NCBI GenBank assembly: GCA_025352785.1 | Contig: JANXSD010000023.1 | Location: 1 to 32,312 of the forward strand | Direction of reading: 5' to 3' | DNA: 32,312 bases | Source of the DNA: Bacteroidota bacterium | GTDB lineage: Bacteria; Bacteroidota; Bacteroidia; AKYH767-A; OLB10 | In this document: positions 1-6,057 of the stretch, piece after piece | Layout of the letters: each line of letters opens with the position of its first letter | Numbering within the stretch: position 1 is the first letter of the stretch | Made by a program: the position numbers and the translations under genes | Notes under the pieces: model-generated | Told to the model about the DNA's origin: nothing | What the model saw: the letters and a program-made list of their open reading frames with translations, nothing else | Database searches by the model: none

Positions 1-25
1 TGCTTGCAAATTTCAAAAAAACAAA

Positions 26-53
26 AGGTCGCATAACTTGCGACCTCTCTTTT
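26..53. terminator. intrinsic terminator, probably bidirectional
   Basis: An exact 8-bp inverted repeat, AGGTCGCA and TGCGACCT, encloses a 5-nt loop. It is followed by CTCTTTTA on the plus strand and by a long T-rich run on the minus strand. It probably ends a gene lying left of the window and insulates the surE operon. Confidence 0.7.
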
Positions 54-137
54 ATGTACAATACATAATGTAAAATGGGTAATTTCGGTTGCGAGTTATA
101 ACTAACATATTATTCAATTTTAGCTTCTTTAATCCTT

Positions 138-145
138 TACTTTTG
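138..145 (+). promoter_or_regulatory. candidate -7 element of the surE operon promoter
   Basis: TACTTTTG matches the Bacteroidota -7 consensus TAnnTTTG. Its last base lies 20 nt before the surE ATG, the same spacing as at two other genes in this window. The -33 element is poor: only a TTT is found 17 nt upstream. Confidence 0.45.
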
Positions 146-165
146 CAATCCATTTAATTCATGAA

Positions 166-987
166 ATGAAATCAACAAGTAAAAAGACAGTGAAAAAAAA
201 TCCTGCGAAAAAAGCTTCTCGTAAGCCAATAATTTTAGTAACGAACGACGATGGAATTACCGCTCCAGGATTAAGAAATTTAGCAGAGGTAATGAAGAAA
301 TTTGCTGAAGTAATTGTTGTTGCACCAGATAGTCCGCAATCGGCAATGGGACATGCAATAACTATAAATAAACCTTTGCGCCTTGATAAAGTTAATGTTT
401 TTGATGGCATCGAATCTTGGCAATGTTCGGGAACTCCAGTGGATTGTGTGAAGTTAGCTGTAAATAAAATTTTGAAACGCAAACCTGATTTATGTGTTTC
501 AGGAGTCAATCATGGTTCTAATTCATCTATAAATGTAATCTATTCTGGTACAATGTCGGCGGCGATGGAAGGAGCAATTGAAGGGATTCCATCTATCGGA
601 TTTAGTTTATTAGATTTTAGCTTAGATGCGGACTTCACTGCAGCAAGATTTTTTATCGAAAAGATTGTAAAAAATATTTTAAAGATAGGTTTACCGGAAT
701 ACAGTTTATTAAATGTGAATATTCCTAAATTGAAATTATCAAAAATTAAAGGGATAAAAATTTGTCGTCAAGCACATGCAAAATGGAAAGAAGAATTTGA
801 TGAAAGATGCGATCCAAACAATAGAAAATATTATTGGCTAACAGGTAAATTTGTGAATCTTGATTCTGGTCAAGATACGGATGAATGGGCTTTGGCAAAT
901 GGATATGTTTCTGTAGTTCCTGTTCAGTTTGATTTTACTGCACATCAAGCCATCCCACATCTAAATACTATTGATTGGAATGGTTAA
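166..987 (+). CDS. surE: 5'/3'-nucleotidase SurE
   Basis: Survival protein E, a metal-dependent phosphatase that removes phosphate from nucleoside 5'- and 3'-monophosphates in the cytoplasm. The NDDG motif (residues 27-30) carries the metal-binding Asp28-Asp29. Ser59 in the PQSA turn and Asn115 in SGVNHGSN match the other metal-site residues of the family. GTPVDCV (89-95) and YSGTMSAAMEG (126-136) are the usual SurE signatures. The 273-residue length is close to the family norm, but there is an N-terminal extension of about 20 residues rich in Lys and Ala before the first strand; no later ATG could serve as start before residue 43. It is the first gene of an operon with two small membrane proteins and lpxB: its last 8 nt overlap the ATG at 980. 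Confidence 0.95.
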   Translation: MKSTSKKTVKKNPAKKASRKPIILVTNDDGITAPGLRNLAEVMKKFAEVIVVAPDSPQSAMGHAITINKPLRLDKVNVFDGIESWQCSGTPVDCVKLAVNKILKRKPDLCVSGVNHGSNSSINVIYSGTMSAAMEGAIEGIPSIGFSLLDFSLDADFTAARFFIEKIVKNILKIGLPEYSLLNVNIPKLKLSKIKGIKICRQAHAKWKEEFDERCDPNNRKYYWLTGKFVNLDSGQDTDEWALANGYVSVVPVQFDFTAHQAIPHLNTIDWNG

Positions 988-1285
988 TTTATTTAAAAAA
1001 GATACACTCATTAATGGTGTTAAACTTGGATTATTTTCCTCACTAATTTGTTTGGGAATTTTATACGTTTTTAGCCTACTATCTGTGAATTATTGGGAAT
1101 ATATTGTTTACCTAAAACATCCTCGAATTGAATGCTTCTTATTAATAATTAACGTTATCCTATTTCGGTTTATGATTGTGAAATGGGATCGTATAGAAAT
1201 TGCTAAAGGCTTTTTTCTAGTTCTTTTTCTCTCCTTTCTCGTGTTTATTTATGCTTCTAAATATCATTTTATCAATTTAATTTAA
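980..1285 (+). CDS. small membrane protein, paralogue of the next gene
   Basis: This 101-residue hydrophobic protein has about three predicted membrane segments (roughly residues 13-32, 48-65 and 77-98 from the ATG). I chose the ATG at 980, which overlaps the surE stop by 8 nt; a TTG at 971 is in frame but less likely. The protein aligns along its full length with the next gene: both begin with a KKD(T/S)L..G segment, and both have a D-R...AKG motif just before the last membrane segment. Small unnamed membrane proteins are common between surE and lpxB in Bacteroidota. The context suggests an envelope role, but no function can be read from the sequence. Confidence 0.75.
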   Translation: MVNLFKKDTLINGVKLGLFSSLICLGILYVFSLLSVNYWEYIVYLKHPRIECFLLIINVILFRFMIVKWDRIEIAKGFFLVLFLSFLVFIYASKYHFINLI

Positions 1286-1569
1286 TGAAAAAAGATTCTC
1301 TTTTAACTGGCCTTCTTTCTGGAATTATTGCACCATTAATTGGCTTCTATCTTTATTTTTTATTATTTTTTGGTTACATGGGATTTAATGGATTTGTTAG
1401 GCATGTTATCAAAAACAACTTAGCAATATCTGTTTTAAGTTTAGGAGTAATTTTAAATCTTGTCATTTTCTTTGTCTTTTATCAGTTGGAAGCAGATCGT
1501 TCAGCTAAAGGTGTAATCTTTGCAACTTTCCTTTATGCATTTGTAGTTGTTTACTTTAAAGTTTTATAA
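1285..1569 (+). CDS. small membrane protein, paralogue of the preceding gene
   Basis: This 94-residue protein has about three membrane segments (roughly residues 8-30, 45-66 and 75-93). Its ATG shares one base with the preceding stop codon (TAATG), and its own stop overlaps the lpxB ATG in the same way, so it is translationally coupled on both sides. The shared KKDSL..G start and the LEADRSAKG motif mark it as a divergent tandem duplicate of the gene at 980. It has no signal peptide with a cleavage site and no catalytic motif. Its function is unknown; co-expression with lipid A synthesis is the only hint. Confidence 0.78.
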   Translation: MKKDSLLTGLLSGIIAPLIGFYLYFLLFFGYMGFNGFVRHVIKNNLAISVLSLGVILNLVIFFVFYQLEADRSAKGVIFATFLYAFVVVYFKVL

Positions 1570-2678
1570 TGAAATATTACATTATTGCTGGTGAAGCATC
1601 AGGCGATTTACATGGTTCAAATCTCATTAAAGCGTTAAAAGCTAAAGATTCAACTGCTGAATTTAGATGCTGGGGAGGTGATCTTATGCAAGCACAAGGA
1701 GCAGAAATTGTTAAGCATTATCAAGAATTGGCTTTCATGGGTTTCTTAGAGGTTTTACTCAACCTAAATACCATTATTAAAAATTTAAAATTTTGTAAAA
1801 AAGATATTCTTTGTTGGAAACCTGATGCTGTAATTTTAGTTGATTATCCAGGTTTCAATCTTCGTATCGCGGAATTCGCTCATGAAAATCATCTTAAAGT
1901 AATTTACTATATATCACCCCAAATTTGGGCTTGGAAACAATCTAGGGTTCATAAAATTAAAAAGGTGGTCGATAAAATGTTGGTGATTCTTCCTTTTGAA
2001 AAAGCGTTTTATGCCAAGTTTGATTACTCAGTTGATTTCGTTGGTCATCCTTTACTTGATGCACTCGAACATGATTTGGTTACCCCTAATAATTGGCGAC
2101 AAAAGAATGGATTGTCAGAAGTACCAATCATTGCTTTATTGCCGGGAAGTAGAAAGCAAGAGATTTCAACTATGTTACCACTCATGTTAAAAACGACTGA
2201 TGAATTTAAAGATTATCAGTTTGTAATTGCTGCAGCTCCTTCAATGCCGTTATCGTATTATGAAAGTTTTATAAAGGGAAGTAAAATTAAAATTATAGTG
2301 GGAGGAACTTACGCATTGTTATCCGAATCGTATGCTGCATTAGTTACATCAGGAACAGCAACATTAGAGACTGCCTTATTCGAAGTTCCTGAAGTAGTTT
2401 GCTATAAAGGCAATTCAATCTCTTATCAGATTGCAAAGAAAATGGTAAAAATTAAGTTTATTTCATTGGTAAATCTCGTGATGGATCGTGAAGTTGTTAA
2501 AGAACTTATTCAGGAAAAACTTACTCCCTTGAATTTAATGGCGGAGTTAAACAAATTGCTGCATCCGAAAACTCGTGCTGAAATTATTTCTGATTATAAA
2601 AACTTAAAACAACAACTAGGAGGGAAGGGAGCCTCACAAAAAGCAGCAGAAATTATTATTGATGTAATGAATAAATAA
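1569..2678 (+). CDS. lpxB: lipid-A-disaccharide synthase LpxB
   Basis: A peripheral inner-membrane glycosyltransferase (GT19) that joins UDP-2,3-diacylglucosamine and lipid X to form the lipid A disaccharide. The start YYIIAGEASGDLHGSNLI (residues 3-20) is the LpxB signature. The segments around VDYPGFNLRIA, YYISPQIWAWK, VGHPLLD, LLPGSRKQEI and TSGTATLE are the expected GT-B-fold motifs in order. At 369 residues it is full length. It is the last gene of the surE operon, overlapping the preceding stop by one base. The terminator candidate about 100 nt downstream fits the end of this transcript. The genome therefore makes a disaccharide lipid A, consistent with a diderm. Confidence 0.95.
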   Translation: MKYYIIAGEASGDLHGSNLIKALKAKDSTAEFRCWGGDLMQAQGAEIVKHYQELAFMGFLEVLLNLNTIIKNLKFCKKDILCWKPDAVILVDYPGFNLRIAEFAHENHLKVIYYISPQIWAWKQSRVHKIKKVVDKMLVILPFEKAFYAKFDYSVDFVGHPLLDALEHDLVTPNNWRQKNGLSEVPIIALLPGSRKQEISTMLPLMLKTTDEFKDYQFVIAAAPSMPLSYYESFIKGSKIKIIVGGTYALLSESYAALVTSGTATLETALFEVPEVVCYKGNSISYQIAKKMVKIKFISLVNLVMDREVVKELIQEKLTPLNLMAELNKLLHPKTRAEIISDYKNLKQQLGGKGASQKAAEIIIDVMNK

Positions 2679-3005
2679 ACTTTAATTTCATTGAAAAGAA
2701 TTTTAAAATCATTTTCAAGACCATTTTTTTACACCATAAAACTGTAGGTTAAAATATAAATAGATACCAAACCTGAGTCCCGAGGAATTGTTTCCCCGGA
2801 ACTTTTTTCGATGCTAAATTGTAATTTTTTCCTCTACATATTTTCTTTCAACACTCGAAAATCATATTTAAATGATGCATCGCAGATTTGATATTTTCGA
2901 AATTTATCCTCTAACAGATTTCATTTATATATCTAAGTAAAAATGAATTAATTTTTTTGCTACTAGTTGAAATAGTCTCTTCATTTTTTACTTCACTATT
3001 TGGAA
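2679..3005. other. intergenic region between lpxB and ssb
   Basis: No credible coding sequence is visible. It contains the terminator candidate at 2777-2808. A second 7-bp inverted repeat (AAATAGT at 2970-2976, ACTATTT at 2995-3001) lies just past the ssb stop and lacks a T run on the minus strand, so it is a weak terminator at best. The rest is AT-rich and featureless. Confidence 0.6.
2777..2808 (+). terminator. intrinsic terminator of the surE-lpxB operon
   Basis: An 11-bp imperfect stem (9 of 11 pairs; arms 2777-2787 and 2792-2802) with a TTGT loop is followed directly by six T residues. It lies about 100 nt after the lpxB stop. Confidence 0.6.
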
Positions 3006-3359
3006 TTATTCTGTAACGTCTTTTCCAATGCCGCTTAACACCATCACTTCACTTAATTGAACTTCGGTGGTTTGTCGTTTCTGTCCTGCCTTATCTGTAT
3101 ATTGACGATTTACTAATTTGCCTTCTACAGCTACTTTGGATCCTACTTTCGTATATTTCTCCAATACCTCAGCAACTTTGCCCCAGGCAATTAAATTATG
3201 CCATTGCGTTTCAGTTACTTTTTCGCCTTTGTTGTTTTTGTAAGTCTCATTTGTAGCAATCGAAACTTTTGCTAATTTCTGACCACCATCAAGACTTTTA
3301 ACTTCTGGAGTCATTCCTAAGTTGCCGATCAGGTTCACTTTGTTACGTAGTGTTTTCAT
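3006..3359 (-). CDS. ssb: single-stranded DNA-binding protein, short form
   Basis: An OB-fold protein that coats single-stranded DNA. The start LRNKVNLIGNLGMTPEVK, the FSIAT-like VSIATNETY strand, the WHNLIAWGKVAEV segment and the GSKVAVEGKLVNRQY strand are the standard SSB motifs. At 117 residues it has the DNA-binding domain only: the flexible tail and the acidic DDDIPF-type tip that recruits partner proteins are missing, and the protein ends GKDVTE. It may therefore be an accessory SSB used beside a full-length copy elsewhere. It faces away from the zinc-finger gene at 3711, with a palindrome-rich region between them. A CATCTTTG at 3424-3431 (minus) is a one-mismatch -7 element. Confidence 0.93.
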   Translation of the reverse strand: MKTLRNKVNLIGNLGMTPEVKSLDGGQKLAKVSIATNETYKNNKGEKVTETQWHNLIAWGKVAEVLEKYTKVGSKVAVEGKLVNRQYTDKAGQKRQTTEVQLSEVMVLSGIGKDVTE

Positions 3360-3459
3360 TTTTTTGAATGTTTTTAACAGGTTTGATTTGTTTGGTTAAA
3401 TCTGTTGAGTATAAATTTCTTTGGCAAAGATGAAGTGCAACAACCGCTCTAGTCGGTAA

Positions 3460-3482
3460 ATAAGTACTTATATTCGAATATA
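3460..3482. promoter_or_regulatory. two adjoining palindromes, candidate operator
   Basis: A perfect 12-bp palindrome, ATAAGTACTTAT (3460-3471), overlaps by three bases a perfect 14-bp palindrome, TATATTCGAATATA (3469-3482). They lie in the divergent region between ssb and the zinc-finger gene. This is what one expects of dimer-binding sites for a regulator, but no regulator is identified. Confidence 0.4.
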
Positions 3483-3599
3483 GTCGTTTGTAATCGGATA
3501 ATTATAAAATAGTTACACCTAAATTGGTTCAAAAACCTGTTAATAAAATCAAAACAACAAGAGATAGAGATTACAATTAGATTGTATTTTTGACTTCTT

Positions 3600-3664
3600 A
3601 AGGATTAGTAAAAATCCTGAAAATTGCTGCACTTTTTGTGAGTCCATCACGGCGGGTTTTCAGG
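3600..3664 (+). promoter_or_regulatory. leader with two mutually exclusive hairpins
   Basis: AGGAT (3601-3605) can pair with ATCCT (3614-3618). CCTGAAAA (3616-3623) can pair with TTTTCAGG (3657-3664). The two stems share CCT, so they exclude each other. Lying in the leader of the zinc-finger gene, they could form a switch, but no ligand or partner is known. Confidence 0.3.
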
Positions 3665-3710
3665 GGCGAATGTAAATGAGCTACAACCTTTTAAAAAAAC
3701 AAATTAACAA

Positions 3711-4103
3711 ATGGAAAAATTATGCTACGAGTGTGGTGACCCAATCCAAGGAAGGTCCGACAAAAAATTCTGTTGCGATATGTGCAGAAATTCTCACAAC
3801 AATCGCTTAAATAGTGATTGCAACAATCTTGTTCGAAATGTGAATAATGTTTTACGTAAGAACAGGCGATTATTAGAAGAATACCTTACCGATAAAGCGG
3901 GCAAAGTTTCAAAAGTAAAAATTGCGGAAAAAGGATTTAATTTTTTATTCTATACAAGTTCATTAACAACCAAAAAGGAAGTTACCTATTTTTTCTGCTA
4001 CGACATTGGATATTTCAGTATTGATCGCGAGCATATCTTTATTGTTAAAAAGAAAGATTATGTTTTGGTAGCACAAGAAAAATTAGTCGAAATAGCTACT
4101 TAA
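3711..4103 (+). CDS. small zinc-finger protein of unknown function
   Basis: A 130-residue protein. The N-terminus has a Cys-rich metal site: CYEC (residues 5-8), then CCDMC (21-25), a treble-clef or zinc-ribbon arrangement ending in a basic helix (RNSHNNR). The middle is a charged helical segment (residues 37-62), and the C-terminal half is strand-rich (FLFYTSSLT, VTYFFCYDIGYFSI, YVLVAQEKLVEIAT). There is no signal peptide or membrane segment, so it is cytoplasmic. Similar short proteins with this Cys pattern occur as hypotheticals in Bacteroidota; nucleic-acid binding is a reasonable inference but not shown. It is monocistronic, followed by a long hairpin at 4136-4180. Confidence 0.8.
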   Translation: MEKLCYECGDPIQGRSDKKFCCDMCRNSHNNRLNSDCNNLVRNVNNVLRKNRRLLEEYLTDKAGKVSKVKIAEKGFNFLFYTSSLTTKKEVTYFFCYDIGYFSIDREHIFIVKKKDYVLVAQEKLVEIAT

Positions 4104-4135
4104 TTATAAATACAATTTATAAGCTTATTTGAACT

Positions 4136-4190
4136 TCATGCCTTTCCGTAAAAACCAATATATTTTTGGGGGAGGCATGAGGTTTATTTA
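4136..4190 (+). terminator. long hairpin after the zinc-finger gene, terminator candidate
   Basis: TCATGCCTTTCC (4136-4147) pairs with GGGGAGGCATGA (4169-4180) over 12 bp with two G-U pairs. The loop itself contains AAAAA and TTTTT that can pair. A T-rich but interrupted tail (GGTTTATTTATTTTA) follows, so termination is plausible but not certain. Confidence 0.45.
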
Positions 4191-4342
4191 TTTTATTCGG
4201 TATGCTATTATATGATAAATCAATCATTTCAATTGAGGTTGCATAATTTCAATTAATAGGTTCCTATCAAGATACAAATGCTTTATAATGGATTGCGTTA
4301 TGTTAACGCAACTTAGGTTGTACGTGTTCGATTTTATTTAAA

Positions 4343-4477
4343 GTGATTGCCTCACCCGAAAAGTAAGAAGGATTGAGTAAAACATAGTTTTAAGACTTCG
4401 CTTTTCTGGTGAGGCAATCACCGTCCGCAAGAGTTGAGTAGAGATGCGAAGCAGATCGGAAACAACTCGCAAGCGGT
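4343..4477 (+). ncRNA. candidate structured RNA or palindromic repeat
   Basis: Two consecutive hairpins. The first has an exact 14-bp stem, GTGATTGCCTCACC (4343-4356) with its complement at 4408-4421, then one mismatch, then GAAAAG/CTTTTC (4358-4363 and 4401-4406), GAAG/CTTC (4367-4370 and 4396-4399) and an apical TAAAAC-ATA-GTTTTA (4378-4392). The second pairs CCGC and GAGTTG (4425-4436) with CAACTC and GCGG (4463-4476) around an AA/GCAA internal loop. No T run follows, so it is not a simple terminator. It precedes a putative toxin-antitoxin operon. It could be a structured RNA, a leader element or the end of a mobile element; I do not recognise a named family. Confidence 0.4.
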
Positions 4478-4556
4478 TAAAGAAAATTGTAGGGAGGGTT
4501 ACTTATTAAGTGAGCTATTGGATATTTCATAAAGGAAATAAACGATATTGCTTAGA

Positions 4557-4581
4557 TTTACGTATAATTGTCGTACGTAAA
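4557..4581 (+). promoter_or_regulatory. operator-like inverted repeat over a candidate promoter
   Basis: TTTACGTA (4557-4564) and TACGTAAA (4574-4581) form an exact 8-bp inverted repeat with a 9-nt spacer. It overlaps TATAATTG (4563-4570), one mismatch from the -7 consensus, and ends 12 nt before the ATG at 4594. The layout suits autoregulation of the following operon and supports that ATG as the true start. Confidence 0.45.
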
Positions 4582-4593
4582 CGGTTTTATGAA

Positions 4594-5478
4594 ATGAGTT
4601 CGCCAGAAAAGTTTGAGATAGAAGTAGGTGGGGAGATTGGCAAAAATAATACATTGCCTGTAGATTATCTAGTAGAACTAGCTAAGAAATTACAAGCTTT
4701 AATCCTTGAAATTGCCTCTTACGATTTACCAACAGACCAGTCTATTGTTTTAGAAAATTTTAAGTTAGAATTAAAAACCTTTAAAAAAGGTAGTGCAATC
4801 CCTGGATTTATTTTTACTCCTCGTGTACAAGAAGTTGTTGTTTCGGACGTTAAAACTCAAAGAGCTAAAGTTGCAAGTGTTTTTGATTCACTTATGAATA
4901 TTTCAAGCACAGGGAATTATCAAAGTCTTAAGGAAGCCTATCCTGAACCATTAAAGAGAACAAAAATTACGACTGCGCTTTACAATTTTATTGAGTCAAC
5001 AGGTACTTCTCCTGTAAATATTTTTCAAAATGGAAAACCGAAATATAAGCTTAAGGCTTTTAAAAAAGAAGTAAAGGATTCTATCATTACTGATATAATT
5101 ACCGAAAAAGCTAAAAAACCCGATAAGTTAATTCAGTTGGCACGGGTAGAAATTCAGGGCAATAAGCATAAACTTTTAGACTTATTTGATAAAAAATATA
5201 ATGCGGTTGAATTTGCTCCAGAGATTATAATACATCAAGATACGCTATATCAACTTAGGTTCCCTTTGAGAAGTGCAATGGATATCATTGATGGCAACGT
5301 TATTATAGAAAATGAAATGCTTGGCATATACGCATGTGGCGAAACGCCTGATTTAGCAGAAGCAATGTTTAACGAAGAATTTGATTACATCTACAGGAGA
5401 TATTATGATTTGCCCAATAAAAAGCTAACAAAGGACGTAATTGCGATTAAAAACTTTCTCAATCATATAGTTATTTAA
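4594..5478 (+). CDS. unknown protein, candidate antitoxin partner of the HicA-like gene
   Basis: A 294-residue cytoplasmic protein without signal peptide or membrane segment. The reading frame is open back to a GTG at 4510, but the upstream 28 codons cover the operator-like repeat, so the ATG at 4594 is preferred. The N-terminal part (FEIEVGGEI...LPVDYLVELAKKLQALILEIA) and middle are not recognised. The last 90 residues resemble the C-terminal regulatory domain seen in HicB-like partners: a strand pair, then the YACGETPDLAEAMFNEEFDYI helix and LTKDVIAIKNFL. The stop is 2 nt before the next ATG. I infer a two-gene toxin-antitoxin unit; the function of the long N-terminal part stays unknown. 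Confidence 0.72.
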   Translation: MSSPEKFEIEVGGEIGKNNTLPVDYLVELAKKLQALILEIASYDLPTDQSIVLENFKLELKTFKKGSAIPGFIFTPRVQEVVVSDVKTQRAKVASVFDSLMNISSTGNYQSLKEAYPEPLKRTKITTALYNFIESTGTSPVNIFQNGKPKYKLKAFKKEVKDSIITDIITEKAKKPDKLIQLARVEIQGNKHKLLDLFDKKYNAVEFAPEIIIHQDTLYQLRFPLRSAMDIIDGNVIIENEMLGIYACGETPDLAEAMFNEEFDYIYRRYYDLPNKKLTKDVIAIKNFLNHIVI

Positions 5479-5480
5479 TA

Positions 5481-5767
5481 ATGGCTCAATTAGACTCCAA
5501 GAGCACAATCAAAAACTTGAAAAAAAAGGTTTTAAGGATGCCAAAGATAAAAGTCCTGACCATATTCGTTTAGAATTTTGGTACAAAGGGAAATTAACTA
5601 GAGCAAAAACAAAGTTTAGCCACAATGGACAAGATATAAATGATTTTTTGATTGTTACAATTTCAAAACAAGTTTGCTTAACTAAAAGTGAATTTATCGA
5701 TTTAGCTAAGTGTCCGCTGTCTTTAGAAAAATACACTCAAATTCTTGGAGAGAAAAATATCTTGTAA
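5481..5767 (+). pseudogene. HicA-like small protein, frame broken at a run of eight A
   Basis: The ATG at 5481 opens a frame reading MAQLDSKSTIKNLKKK and soon stops. The other frame, open from the same A run (5520-5527), continues GFKDAKD...DHIRLEFW...SHNG...QVCLTKSEFIDL...CPLSLEKY and ends at 5767. With nine A instead of eight, one 95-residue protein results. It has features of HicA/YcfA-type mRNA interferases of the dsRBD fold: I..LKKKGF helix, a DHIRL strand with a His, a GK-turn and a conserved SH. Either the gene is broken, the base is a sequencing error, or the A run is used for slippage. It directly follows the 294-residue gene, in operon layout, and is followed by a strong terminator. 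Confidence 0.6.
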
Positions 5768-5794
5768 CTATTGATGAGTACAACAAACCTTCTC

Positions 5795-5829
5795 AAGGCG
5801 ACCCTTAAAAGTCGCCTTTAATTTTTTTA
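5795..5829 (+). terminator. intrinsic terminator of the HicA-like operon
   Basis: AAGGCGAC (5795-5802) and GTCGCCTT (5811-5818) form an exact 8-bp stem with an 8-nt loop, followed by TAATTTTTTTA. It lies about 30 nt after the broken gene. Confidence 0.85.
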
Positions 5830-6015
5830 TAGCATTTCTATTTTCAATGAGATAATGTACTTGTTAAGCAATGAATTGAGGTGAAAGTTGAAAGCTATCT
5901 GGTTCGATCATCCCGAACGTTTGTACAGTTGTTTATCATAGCGTCTATTTATAACTACCATGAGTTTGTATGCTAAACCGAAATGCTTTATAATTAACAT
6001 TATGTTAAGTAGCAT

Positions 6016-6054
6016 TTAACTAAAAATGAGGGCATTACCCTCGTTCTTAGTTAA
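6016..6054 (-). terminator. intrinsic terminator of the gyrA-TPR operon
   Basis: The outer arms TTAACTAA (6016-6023) and TTAGTTAA (6047-6054) pair exactly, and the inner ATGAGGG and CCCTCGT pair with one G-U. It starts 3 nt after the stop codon of the minus-strand gene. Confidence 0.65.
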
Positions 6055-6057
6055 TAG

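Larger units (their letters stand above)
3360..3710. other. divergent intergenic region between ssb and zinc-finger gene
   Basis: No gene seen. From left to right: a one-mismatch -7 element for ssb (3424-3431, minus), the paired palindromes at 3460-3482, an exact TAnnTTTG match, TATTTTTG (3585-3592, plus), that could drive the zinc-finger gene with a leader of about 110 nt, and two alternative hairpins in that leader (3600-3664). Confidence 0.5.

Noticed and set aside
4343-4421. Long hairpin as an intrinsic terminator
   Set aside because: No T run follows on either strand, and a second hairpin directly abuts it.
4510-4593. GTG start that extends the 294-residue protein by 28 residues
   Set aside because: This stretch holds the inverted repeat and near -7 element, and its reading looks unlike a folded domain.
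5509-5736. 75-codon minus-strand ORF opposite the HicA-like gene
   Set aside because: It is a shadow of the conserved HicA-like frame on the plus strand.
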